Source of the DNA: Natronospira elongata
GTDB taxonomy: Bacteria; Pseudomonadota; Gammaproteobacteria; Natronospirales; Natronospiraceae
Reading direction: 5' to 3'
NCBI RefSeq assembly: GCF_034931365.1
Contig: NZ_JAYGII010000006.1
Span: 62,001 to 126,000 of the forward strand
Length of the DNA stretch: 64,000 bases
A program made the translations under genes and the position numbers. This document shows positions 34,551 to 42,999 of this stretch, piece after piece. Within the stretch, counting starts at the first letter, position 1, and each line of letters begins with the position of its first letter. The notes under the pieces are model-generated. The model made no database searches and was not told the DNA's origin. It worked only from the letters and a program-made list of their open reading frames with translations.

Positions 34551-36569
34551 GTGAAGAAGTTTGTACTTGGCAGTTCCATGGCCTTGGCCATGGCCGCAGG
34601 TTCGGTAGCCGCCACTGGCGCGGATACCGGCGGCGGTAACATCGATGTCTGGGCCGGTGGCAGCGTCATCGGCGGCAGTGCAGGTGCGAATAAGGGCAAG
34701 ATTCTTGGCCTGGACCACCCCGACCGAATTCCCGGCAGCTACATCGTCGTACTCAACGATGACGTCTCGGGAGTTCAGAACGTGGGCGCCACCGCACAAA
34801 GCCTGGCCAGTGAGGTGGGCTTTGACGTGGGCCGGGAGTTCAGCACCGCCATTCAGGGCTTCACGGTTGAGACCGGTCAGCGTGGCTTTCAAAGCACCGA
34901 GGCGCTGAAGCGTCTGGCCGCCGATCCCCGCGTGGACTTCGTCGAGGCCGATCGCCAGATCTGGCTGCAGGAGACCGTGCAGGACGGCGCCACCTGGGGC
35001 CTGGACCGGATTGACCAGCGCGATCTGCCTCTCGATAACCAGTACGTCTATGACGCCGACGGTAGTGGCGTTGAGGTGTACATCATCGACACCGGTATCA
35101 ACACCAGCCATCAGGATTTCGGTGGCCGCGTCGCCGGTGGCGTGAACACCGTCGATAACGACGGCATCGGTGACTGTAACGGTCACGGTACCCACGTTGC
35201 CAGTTCGGCCGCCGGTAGCACCTATGGTGTGGCCAAGAACGCCGACCTCTATTCCGTGCGCGTCTTTGGATGCTCCGGTGGTACTACCACTCAGGCGATC
35301 CTGGACGGTATTGACTGGGCCGTCAGCAACATGAGTGGCCCGGCCGTGGCCAACCTCAGCCTCGGCGGTGGTGCCTCCCAGGCTCTGGACAATGCCGTGA
35401 ACAACGGTGCCAGCGCCGGCATGACCATGGTGGTAGCCGCCGGTAACGAGAACCAGAACGCCTGTAATGTTTCCCCGGCCCGCGCCGATCAGGCCTTCAC
35501 CGTGGGTTCCACTACCAGCAATGACAGCCGTTCCAACTTCTCCAACTGGGGAAGCTGCGTGGATATCTTCGCACCGGGCTCCGACATTACCGCTGCCTGG
35601 CACACCTCCAACAGCGCCACCAACACCATCAGCGGCACCTCCATGGCCGCCCCGCACGTGGCCGGTGTTGCCGCGCTGTACCTGGGTGAGAACCCCAGTG
35701 CCAGCCCGGCCCAGGTGGAAAGCGCCCTGGTGGGTGAAGCCACCGAAGGCCGCATTAGCGGCGTCAACGGTTCGCCCAATCTGCTGCTCTACAGCCGCGT
35801 AACCGAAGGCAGTGGCGGTGATGACGGCGATGATGGCGACGACGGCGGTGATGATGGCGGCGGCGACGATGGTGGCAGCGATGACTCCGTCCTCGAGAAC
35901 GGCGAAGCCGTGAGCGGCCTCTCCGGCAGCCAGGGCGATGAGCTGCGATTCACCATGGAAGTGCCCGCTGATGCCAGCGAACTGGTCTTCGACATGATCA
36001 TGGGTTCCGGTGTGCCGGACATGTACGTCCGTTTCGGTGCCGAGCCGACTCTGAATGACTGGGATTGCCGTCCCTATGAGTTCGGTAATGACGAGACCTG
36101 TGAATTCAGCGATCCCGACGCCGGCACCTGGCATGTCATGATTCACGCCTACAACGACTTCTCCGGTGTCACCCTGGTCGGTAACCACGATGGTGGTTCC
36201 GATGACGGCGGCGGAGACGACGGCGACGACGGTGGCTCCGAGCCGGGTGCCTGCCCGGGTGGCTACGAGGAATTCACCGGCTCCCTGAGCGGCGGTCGTG
36301 GCACCAGCACCCATGAGCCCGATGGTACCTACTATCAGGCCGGTGCCGGCACCCATAACGGCATCCTGACTTCGCCGGATGACGCCATCTTTGATCTCTA
36401 CCTGCAGCGCTGGAGTGGCTGGAGCTGGAGTGATGTGGCCGAATCCCTGCCCAACAGTGGCAGTGAGGCTGCCGAAATCAGCTATGACGGCAGCTCCGGC
36501 TTCTACGTCTGGCGCCTGGAGATCTGGAATGGCTCCGGTGACTATGTGTTCTGCATGGATACGCCCTAA
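34551..36569 (+). CDS. Secreted subtilisin-like serine protease with PPC domain
   Basis: 672 residues from GTG 34551, chosen for the GGAGGG site and the signal peptide that follows (VLGSSMALAMAAGSVAATGA). Order: signal 1-24, I9 propeptide inhibitor about 59-141, S8 catalytic domain about 145-410 with D180 (YIIDTGI), H212 (GHGTHV) and S364 (GTSMAAPHVAG), an Asp/Gly linker about 420-445, a PPC domain about 449-544, a second acidic linker, then a C-terminal domain 567-672 shared with the next protease. Of the proteinase K/aqualysin type. It should be exported and self-processed, digesting extracellular protein. Probably CRP-controlled through the upstream site. Confidence 0.96.
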   Translation: MKKFVLGSSMALAMAAGSVAATGADTGGGNIDVWAGGSVIGGSAGANKGKILGLDHPDRIPGSYIVVLNDDVSGVQNVGATAQSLASEVGFDVGREFSTAIQGFTVETGQRGFQSTEALKRLAADPRVDFVEADRQIWLQETVQDGATWGLDRIDQRDLPLDNQYVYDADGSGVEVYIIDTGINTSHQDFGGRVAGGVNTVDNDGIGDCNGHGTHVASSAAGSTYGVAKNADLYSVRVFGCSGGTTTQAILDGIDWAVSNMSGPAVANLSLGGGASQALDNAVNNGASAGMTMVVAAGNENQNACNVSPARADQAFTVGSTTSNDSRSNFSNWGSCVDIFAPGSDITAAWHTSNSATNTISGTSMAAPHVAGVAALYLGENPSASPAQVESALVGEATEGRISGVNGSPNLLLYSRVTEGSGGDDGDDGDDGGDDGGGDDGGSDDSVLENGEAVSGLSGSQGDELRFTMEVPADASELVFDMIMGSGVPDMYVRFGAEPTLNDWDCRPYEFGNDETCEFSDPDAGTWHVMIHAYNDFSGVTLVGNHDGGSDDGGGDDGDDGGSEPGACPGGYEEFTGSLSGGRGTSTHEPDGTYYQAGAGTHNGILTSPDDAIFDLYLQRWSGWSWSDVAESLPNSGSEAAEISYDGSSGFYVWRLEIWNGSGDYVFCMDTP

Positions 36570-36600
36570 GCGGTTTATCCCGAATTAAGGCAGGACTATG

Positions 36601-36632
36601 GCCGCGGCCCCCCAGGGGGCCGCGGCTTTTTT
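36601..36632 (+). terminator. Terminator of the first subtilase gene
   Basis: A 12-bp stem (GCCGCGGCCCCC and its complement, loop CA) is followed by six T residues. Confidence 0.92.
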
Positions 36633-36714
36633 GTGTACGGCGATTGATGCCCCGATGGCATATGGGCGGCAAGTGTTACATAAGTCCTCACGTGCACTTT
36701 TTTGTATCGGAAAA

Positions 36715-36730
36715 TGTGAACTGGGTCACG
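36715..36730 (+). promoter_or_regulatory. Near-perfect CRP-type operator upstream of the second subtilase
   Basis: TGTGAACTGGGTCACG differs from TGTGA-N6-TCACA only at the last base. A -10-like TTTATT at 36752-36757 begins 29.5 bp from the centre, predicting a start near 36764. The spacer begins ACT, as in the other two sites. Confidence 0.65.
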
Positions 36731-36764
36731 TCGAAATCCCCTCCAGTGAACTTTATTTGATGGC

Positions 36765-36787
36765 ACCCGGTTCACGGTGAGCCGGGT
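36765..36787 (+). promoter_or_regulatory. Hairpin at the predicted 5' end of the second subtilase mRNA
   Basis: ACCCGGTTCAC pairs with GTGAGCCGGGT (one G-T pair) around a single base. If transcription starts near 36764, this stem would be the very 5' end of the message, a position that often protects mRNA from decay. Confidence 0.5.
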
Positions 36788-36815
36788 TGGTTCAACAATG
36801 TGAGGGGATTCAGTA

Positions 36816-38429
36816 ATGATCAAGCGAAACTCGATGGCGGCCGCGATAGCCGCCCTGGTATTTTCGGCGGGCGGACTGTCCGCACAAACCCATCAGATGA
36901 TTGATCAGGTCGGTGGTGCCATCGACCGGATTCAGCCCGGTGCGCCCATTCATGGCCTCGACCATCCTGACCGGATTCCGGGTCAATACATCGTCGTGCT
37001 CCGAGACGAGATGGCCGGCATTCAAAGCGTGGAGAGTCTGGCGCGTGATCTGGGCAGGCAGGCTGGGTTCGACGTCCAGCACAGTTATGATGTAGCCCTC
37101 CGGGGCTTTTCCCTGCGCGCCACACCGGGCTTGCAGTCCCGCGGCCAGGGGGCGGAAAAGCAGGCTCTGGCGAACCTGGCCCGGGATCCACGGGTGGATT
37201 TCATCGAGGCAGACCGTCACGTCTACCTGCAGCAAAGTCAGTCACCCGCAACCTGGGGCCTGGATCGCATCGACCAGCGCGATCTGCCCCTGAATAATAC
37301 CTACAACTATGATTACACCGGCGCCGGCGTGCACGCCTACATCATCGACACCGGTATTCGTGCCAGTCACAACCAATTCAGTGGTCGCATGGGCCCTGGC
37401 TGGACTGGCATCAATGATGGCCGGGGAACCTCGGACTGTAATGGTCATGGCACCCACGTGGCCGGCACTGTCGGTGGCAGCGTCCACGGGGTGGCCAAGG
37501 GCGTTCGCCTCTACCCGGTCCGGGTCTTTGGCTGCAGTGGCCAGACCTCCAACTCCATCATCATCGACTCGGTCAACTGGGTGGCCGCCAATCACAATGC
37601 ACCAGCGGTGGCCAATATGAGCCTCGGGGGTGGCGCCTCCCAGGCCCTGGATAATGCCGTTCAGGGGGCATCCAATGCGGGGGTCACCATGGTGGTGGCG
37701 GCCGGCAACAGCAACGCCAACGCCTGTAATTTCTCGCCGGCCCGCGCAAGTTCAGCCATCACCGTGGGTTCCACCACCAGCAACGATAGCCGTTCCAACT
37801 TCTCCAACTGGGGAAGCTGTGTCGATATTTTTGCCCCGGGGTCCAATATCACCGCGCCCTGGCATACCTCCAACAGCGCCACCAACACCATCAGTGGTAC
37901 CTCCATGGCCGCCCCCCATGTGGCCGGCGTGGTCGCCCTTTACCTGCAAGCAGCCCCGGGTGCCAGCCCGACCCAGATCGCCAACGCCTTGTATGGCAAT
38001 GCCACCACGGGTCGTCTCTCCGGCATTGGCAGCGGCTCGCCCAATCGCCTCCTGTACAGCCGCCTGTCCAACGGCGGCGGTGATGACGGCGGTGGTGGTG
38101 ATGGTGGATCCTGCCCTGCCGGGTTCCAGGAATTCACTGGTTCACTCAGTGGCTCCGGTGATAGCACCTTCGAGCCCAATGGCACCTACTATCAGGCCTC
38201 GGCAGGCACGCACCAGGGCATCCTGGCTTCGCCGAGCAACGCCATTTATGACCTCTTCCTGCAGCAGTACAGCTGGTGGAATGGCTGGCAGACCGTCGCC
38301 CAGTCTCTGCCCAACTCCGGCAGTGAGAACGCCCAGATCAGCTACAATGGCAGTTCGGGCTACTACGTCTGGCGGCTGGAGTCCTGGACCGGGTCCGGTG
38401 CCTATACCTTCTGCATGAATACCCCCTGA
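36816..38429 (+). CDS. Secreted subtilisin-like serine protease, second copy
   Basis: 537 residues; GAGGGGA precedes the ATG. Signal peptide 1-24 (MAAAIAALVFSAGGLSA), I9 propeptide about 53-140, S8 domain about 143-410 with D178, H211 (GHGTHVAG) and S363 (GTSMAAPHVAG), a short Gly/Asp linker about 420-433, then the same C-terminal domain (about 434-537, YYQASAGTHQGILASPSNAI) as the first copy. The PPC domain is missing. The catalytic segments are nearly identical to the neighbour in both protein and DNA (SRSNFSNWGSCVDIFAPGS), indicating tandem duplication, perhaps with gene conversion. Extracellular protein degradation. Confidence 0.96.
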   Translation: MIKRNSMAAAIAALVFSAGGLSAQTHQMIDQVGGAIDRIQPGAPIHGLDHPDRIPGQYIVVLRDEMAGIQSVESLARDLGRQAGFDVQHSYDVALRGFSLRATPGLQSRGQGAEKQALANLARDPRVDFIEADRHVYLQQSQSPATWGLDRIDQRDLPLNNTYNYDYTGAGVHAYIIDTGIRASHNQFSGRMGPGWTGINDGRGTSDCNGHGTHVAGTVGGSVHGVAKGVRLYPVRVFGCSGQTSNSIIIDSVNWVAANHNAPAVANMSLGGGASQALDNAVQGASNAGVTMVVAAGNSNANACNFSPARASSAITVGSTTSNDSRSNFSNWGSCVDIFAPGSNITAPWHTSNSATNTISGTSMAAPHVAGVVALYLQAAPGASPTQIANALYGNATTGRLSGIGSGSPNRLLYSRLSNGGGDDGGGGDGGSCPAGFQEFTGSLSGSGDSTFEPNGTYYQASAGTHQGILASPSNAIYDLFLQQYSWWNGWQTVAQSLPNSGSENAQISYNGSSGYYVWRLESWTGSGAYTFCMNTP

Positions 38430-38453
38430 CCGCTCGGACAGGAGGGTTTGCCG

Positions 38454-38481
38454 GCCGGGGCCCTGCGGGGCCCCGGCTTTT
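38454..38481 (+). terminator. Terminator of the second subtilase gene
   Basis: A 10-bp stem GCCGGGGCCC/GGGCCCCGGC followed by TTTT. Confidence 0.88.
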
Positions 38482-38556
38482 CCCGTCCACACCGGCCGGC
38501 CCGATCTTGATCCATGTTAAAGTAAGCCGCTTTGCAAACCAGCCGGACGGGTCGTC

Positions 38557-39495
38557 ATGAAAGCGCTTTCCATTCGCCAGCTCAGCAAGCGTTACCCCAA
38601 CGGGGTTGAAGCCTTGAAGGGTATTGATCTGGACGTGGAGGAGGGGGACTTCTTCGCCCTGCTCGGCCCCAATGGCGCAGGCAAGACCACGGCCATCGGT
38701 ATTCTCACCTCCCTGGTCAACAAGACAGGCGGGCAGATTGAGGTCTTTGGTCACAACATGGACCGGGAGTTGGAGGCGGCCAAGGCCTGCATTGGCGTGG
38801 TGCCTCAGGAAGTCAATTTCAATCAGTTCGAGAAGGTCTGCGACATCGTCGTGAACCAGGCCGGTTACTACGGCATATCCCGACGCCAGGCATTGCCTCG
38901 TGCTGAGCGTTACCTCAAGCAGCTTGATCTTTGGGAAAAGCGGGATAGCCCATCCCGGAACCTGTCCGGTGGCATGAAGCGCCGCTTGATGATCGCCAGG
39001 GCCCTGGTTCATGAGCCTCGTTTGCTGATTCTGGACGAGCCCACTGCCGGGGTGGATATTGAAATTCGCCGATCCATGTGGGAGTTCCTTCGGGAGATCA
39101 ATGCTCAGGGCACTACGATCATCCTCACGACCCATTATCTGGAAGAGGCGGAGAACCTTTGCCGGAATATCGCCATCATTGATCATGGTCAGATCATCGA
39201 AAAGGCCAGTACCCGACGTTTGCTGGATAAGCTCAGCACGGAGACCTTCATTCTTAACCTGCAAACAGCCTTGCGTGAAGTGCCGGAAGTGGATGGCTAT
39301 CAGCTCAATATGGTGGACGAGACATGTATCGAAGTTGAGATCCACCGTGACCGTTCCATCAATGCCCTGTTCCAGCAATTGAGTGACGCGGGCATCCAGG
39401 TGGCCAGCATGCGTAACAAGGTCAATCGCCTTGAGGAGCTGTTTGTCCGAATGGTGCATGGCGGGCGAAATGACCGAGCTGGAGGTGAGTCATGA
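38557..39495 (+). CDS. ABC exporter ATP-binding protein (YadG-like)
   Basis: 312 residues. Walker A is GPNGAGKTT, the signature LSGGMKRRLMIARAL, Walker B LLILDEPTAGVD, then the H-loop TTHYLEEAE. A C-terminal extension of about 90 residues follows the ATPase core. Closest in pattern to YadG. It pairs with the following permease, whose ATG overlaps its stop by four bases. Substrate unknown; the genes follow the protease but have no sequence link to protease export. Confidence 0.94.
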   Translation: MKALSIRQLSKRYPNGVEALKGIDLDVEEGDFFALLGPNGAGKTTAIGILTSLVNKTGGQIEVFGHNMDRELEAAKACIGVVPQEVNFNQFEKVCDIVVNQAGYYGISRRQALPRAERYLKQLDLWEKRDSPSRNLSGGMKRRLMIARALVHEPRLLILDEPTAGVDIEIRRSMWEFLREINAQGTTIILTTHYLEEAENLCRNIAIIDHGQIIEKASTRRLLDKLSTETFILNLQTALREVPEVDGYQLNMVDETCIEVEIHRDRSINALFQQLSDAGIQVASMRNKVNRLEELFVRMVHGGRNDRAGGES

Positions 39496-40268
39496 GCCGG
39501 CGTCGTCAGAATCTGGTGGGGCTTTATACCATCGTGCACAAGGAACTTACCCGTGTCCTGCGTATCTGGATACAGACCCTGGTTCCGCCGGCTATCACCA
39601 TGAGTCTTTATTTCGTCATTTTTGGCCAGTTGATTGGTCGCCGGGTCGGTGAAATGGGTGGCCTGGATTTCATGGCCTGGATTGCACCCGGTCTGATCAT
39701 CATGGCAGTGATACAGAACAGTTACGGCAATGTGGTCTCCTCATTCTTTGGGGCCAAATTTGGTCGGCATATCGAGGAAATGATGGTCTCCCCCCTGCCC
39801 ACTTCCATGATTCTGGCCGGTTACGTCATTGGCGGGATGGGGCGTGGCCTTCTGGTGGGGCTGTTGGTGGCCCTGATTGCCTCTCTTTTCGTGCCCTTGC
39901 AAGTTGCCAATCCATTGGTGATGGCCGCGGTGGTGCTCCTTACCTCGGCGACCTTTTCCCTTGCCGGCTTGATCAATGCGGTGTTTGCCAAGAAGTTTGA
40001 TGATATTTCCATCATCCCGACCTTCATTCTCACGCCACTCACCTATCTGGGCGGGGTGTTTTACACCGTGGAGCTATTGCCGGGGCCCTGGCGGGAGCTT
40101 TCCCTGTTTAATCCCATCCTGTACATGGTCAACCTCTTCCGTTACAGCATCTTTGGTGTCAGTGATGTGCGCCTGGATATCGCCTTCGTCATCATCCTGG
40201 CCATGTTGATTGTCTTGTATATTCTTGCCTTTTACTTGCTCAAGCGCGGCATCGGCTTGCGTGCCTGA
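39492..40268 (+). CDS. ABC-2 type permease (YadH-like)
   Basis: 258 residues with six transmembrane helices in the ABC-2 arrangement (PPAITMSLYFVIFGQLIGRR near the start, PLTYLGGVFYTVELLPGPWR in the last third). Forms an exporter with the ATPase encoded just before it. The overlap ATGA indicates coupled translation. Confidence 0.93.
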   Translation: MSRRRQNLVGLYTIVHKELTRVLRIWIQTLVPPAITMSLYFVIFGQLIGRRVGEMGGLDFMAWIAPGLIIMAVIQNSYGNVVSSFFGAKFGRHIEEMMVSPLPTSMILAGYVIGGMGRGLLVGLLVALIASLFVPLQVANPLVMAAVVLLTSATFSLAGLINAVFAKKFDDISIIPTFILTPLTYLGGVFYTVELLPGPWRELSLFNPILYMVNLFRYSIFGVSDVRLDIAFVIILAMLIVLYILAFYLLKRGIGLRA

Positions 40269-40401
40269 TCGTGGAAGGGTCTGGGGTATCCGCGTCCGGT
40301 TGATGAGTATGAAAAATGGGAAGTGCCCCGCTTCTGTCCTATAGTGAGGGCAGTTGTGCACTCATTCCGCAATCGCCGGAGCCGGGGAGGGGGTCACGCA
40401 A

Positions 40402-41034
40402 ATGGGGCAGGCGCTGGGTCAGGACGTGCCGGAAAAGGCCGCAGAGATATTGTCATTCTGGTTCGGCCCGGAGTGGCGGCAAATGCCCCTGCAAGCAGAT
40501 CCATCCAGGAATGCCTTGTGGTGGCAGGCTGACCCGGCGACGGATAAATACATCCGTGAACGTTTTGGTCGCTTGACCGATCAGGCATTGGAGGGTGGCC
40601 TGGAGCCCTGGGCCCATACCCCCCTCGGTCGCCTGGCCCTGATTCTTCTCCTCGACCAATTCACCCGCCACCTTTATCGTGATCAGGCAAAGGCCTTCGC
40701 AGGCGACCAGAGAGCGCAATTGTTGTGTCTCAATGGCCTCGACCGAGGTTCAGACCAGGCATTGGCGCCCTTGCAGCGCGTGTTCTTCTATCTTCCGTTG
40801 GAGCACGCCGAGGATGCCGGGCTGCAACGCCGCTGTGTGCAGCTTTTCCAGTCCTTGCTGGAATCTGTACCAGAGCCGGATCGGGAATCGTATCGGTACT
40901 ACCTGGAATTTGCCCGCAAGCATCAGGAGGTGATCGATCGTTTCGGACGTTTTCCTCACCGGAACAAAGCCCTCGGCAGGGACAGCAGCTTCGATGAGGA
41001 GCGCTTCATGAGGGTGGAAGGGCGTGGCTTCTAG
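40402..41034 (+). CDS. DUF924 family protein
   Basis: 210 residues from ATG 40402, with GGAGGGGG upstream. The DUF924 hallmarks are present: VLSFWFG-like AEILSFWFGP, LILLLDQFTRHLYRDQAKAF, FFYLPLEHAED and FGRFPHRNKALGR. All-helical TPR-like fold, function unknown although the family is widespread. Confidence 0.92.
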   Translation: MGQALGQDVPEKAAEILSFWFGPEWRQMPLQADPSRNALWWQADPATDKYIRERFGRLTDQALEGGLEPWAHTPLGRLALILLLDQFTRHLYRDQAKAFAGDQRAQLLCLNGLDRGSDQALAPLQRVFFYLPLEHAEDAGLQRRCVQLFQSLLESVPEPDRESYRYYLEFARKHQEVIDRFGRFPHRNKALGRDSSFDEERFMRVEGRGF

Positions 41035-41066
41035 CGGTACTACCCGAAAATGACGAGGATGTCAGC

Positions 41067-41822
41067 ATGATCGATTATGCAGTGAGCCGAACGGTGCTCG
41101 CCATACGCCAGCTCAATTTCAAGGGGCTGGGCGGGCTTGAGTTGGTTTTTGCCGGCATGGGATATGACATCCGATACCTGGATGCGCCCAACGATGATCT
41201 GACCGCAGTGGATGCTGGCGAGGATGACCTGATGGTGGTCCTGGGCGGCCCACCCAGTGCCCTGGATGATAGGCGATACCCCTTTCTGATCGACGAGCTG
41301 CGCCTGATCGAGCAGCGCCTGGCCAGCGGTCGGCCCTTACTGGGCATATGCCTGGGGGCACAGCTTCTGGCTCGGACTTTGGGCGCCAGCATCCATGAGG
41401 GGGCTGCCGAGGAGCTGGGATGGTGGCCGGTGCAACTGTCACAGGAAGGTCGTGCGGGACCGTTGCGCTTTCTTGACCAGGTGCCGGTGCTCCACTGGCA
41501 CCGGGATGCCATGGCCCTGCCCGAGGGCGCCCGGCGTCTGGCCTGGACGGACGATTGCGACGTTCAGGCTTTCTCCTGGGGCGATGCGGTCATGGGGCTG
41601 CAGTTCCATCCGGAAGTGGATTGCACCGCGATGAACCAATGGTTGGTCGCCCATGTCAGCCAGCTGGATGCCCATCCCCTGCAATCCGTGGAGCGTCTGC
41701 GTGAGCAGACCCAGCGCTGCAGTCCGTGGATGCAGCGGCGGGCATCGGCCATGCTCAGCGACTGGCTTGCCGGCCTGGATGAGCGCCGCCTGTTACGAGG
41801 CGCAGTCAGGGGAAGTGGCTGA
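41067..41822 (+). CDS. Class I glutamine amidotransferase-like protein
   Basis: 251 residues. The nucleophile Cys95 lies in LGICLGAQLLA, with the His and Glu in GLQFHPEVD. These stand-alone GATase proteins resemble GMP synthase amidotransferase domains; partner and substrate are unknown. The start follows the DUF924 gene by 32 bp on the same strand. Confidence 0.9.
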   Translation: MIDYAVSRTVLAIRQLNFKGLGGLELVFAGMGYDIRYLDAPNDDLTAVDAGEDDLMVVLGGPPSALDDRRYPFLIDELRLIEQRLASGRPLLGICLGAQLLARTLGASIHEGAAEELGWWPVQLSQEGRAGPLRFLDQVPVLHWHRDAMALPEGARRLAWTDDCDVQAFSWGDAVMGLQFHPEVDCTAMNQWLVAHVSQLDAHPLQSVERLREQTQRCSPWMQRRASAMLSDWLAGLDERRLLRGAVRGSG

Positions 41823-41826
41823 GAGC

Positions 41827-42570
41827 TCATGGGCCGCCGTCAGCGTGCAGGGCACGCACAATGGCCATCACCGCCGCCAGGGCGGAGACCGCCAGCAGAG
41901 CGGGGCGGAGCCAGCCGCCATCCAGCCACTGAGCAGCGCGGTCAGATAGCCAGAAGCCCATGAGGGCGGCGGGCAAGAGGCTGATGCCCAGAATGATCTC
42001 CTCTACCCCGAAGCGTCCGGCCCAGGCCAGGGCAAGCAGGGAGAATATGCCCCCTGGCAGAAAGCAGGCGGACAGGGTGCCCCGCAAACGGGGGCCACTG
42101 AATTGCTGAAAGGCCAGGGCGAGTGGTGGGCCGCCGATGGCCGTGGTCGTGGCCATGAAGCCGGCGGCACCCCCCGCGCTGAAGCGCAGGATCGGACCGG
42201 GCGATGGCCACGGGCGTCCCAGGCTGAGGGCAACCCCCAACAGCACCAGAACACCGAACAGCAGGCCCAACAGCTGGTCAGAGACAATCCCCAGAATCAT
42301 CCCTGCCACCGCCGCTCCCAGCGCCTTGCCGGGAAGTGTCCAGGCTACGTCTGCCACTGCCACCGCCCGCCAGTCCCGAAGCAGAATCAGTGCCGGCAGG
42401 ATCATGCCGATAATGATCACGGGCGCCGGCACCAGCAGGGGATTGACCAGGAACAGCAGCGGTGCACCCAGCAAGGCCACCCCAAAGCCGATACTGCCTT
42501 GCACCGTGGCGCCTACCACCACAACCAGGCAGGCCAGAAGCCATTCCACGCTGTCGATGGGGAAATCCAC
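41827..42570 (-). CDS. TauE/SafE family sulfite/anion exporter
   Basis: 247 residues with seven or eight transmembrane helices and the two TauE-type repeats (GSIGFGVALLGAPLLFLVNP and GFMATTTAIGGPPLALAFQQ). Members export sulfite, sulfoacetate or other organosulfur anions, or import them. Convergent with the amidotransferase gene, with four bases between the stops. Confidence 0.9.
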   Translation of the reverse strand: MDFPIDSVEWLLACLVVVVGATVQGSIGFGVALLGAPLLFLVNPLLVPAPVIIIGMILPALILLRDWRAVAVADVAWTLPGKALGAAVAGMILGIVSDQLLGLLFGVLVLLGVALSLGRPWPSPGPILRFSAGGAAGFMATTTAIGGPPLALAFQQFSGPRLRGTLSACFLPGGIFSLLALAWAGRFGVEEIILGISLLPAALMGFWLSDRAAQWLDGGWLRPALLAVSALAAVMAIVRALHADGGP

Positions 42571-42732
42571 TGACTTTCTCCTCGATTCTCGTCATCCCGT
42601 CACCAATAAAATCAGTGACTTGCCTTTATGGTTACATTAACGCAAACTCCCCCGATCGGTGCCTGGAGGCGCAACCGCTTTCCTGGGGGGGGGAAGGTGC
42701 ACTGTGTTTCGGCATGATACACGGGAGCAAAC

Positions 42733-42999
42733 ATGTCAGAAGGGCTTAATGATGGCGCTCTTCACAGGGATCGTGATGCCAATTTGCTGTTTGCGCGAGG
42801 ATTGGCGCTGATGCTGTCGGGCGTGGCCTTGAGTGTGGTCGCCCTGATCTTTCTACCCCGGCTGGAAGGTATTGCCCAGGCCTATCTGGTCTTCGGTGGT
42901 CTTGGGCTGAGCGGGTTGCTTGTCTACCTTATCGGTGCCCGGCCCGTCTGGTCCACTGGCGCCCTGTCCGAACCCCGCAGTGAGCCGTTAAGGGACTAG
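42733..42999 (+). CDS. Small two-helix membrane protein, unknown
   Basis: 88 residues with two transmembrane helices (about residues 22-44 and 50-68) and polar ends. GGGAG lies just before the ATG. A run of nine G residues at 42685-42693, about 40 bp upstream, lies where the promoter should be. Its last codons overlap the end of the convergent transporter gene by four bases. Confidence 0.65.
   Translation: MSEGLNDGALHRDRDANLLFARGLALMLSGVALSVVALIFLPRLEGIAQAYLVFGGLGLSGLLVYLIGARPVWSTGALSEPRSEPLRD

Noticed and set aside
34341..36356. Open minus-strand frame opposite the first subtilase
   Set aside because: Gly/Ala/Val/Thr-rich shadow of the protease codons; no recognisable domain.
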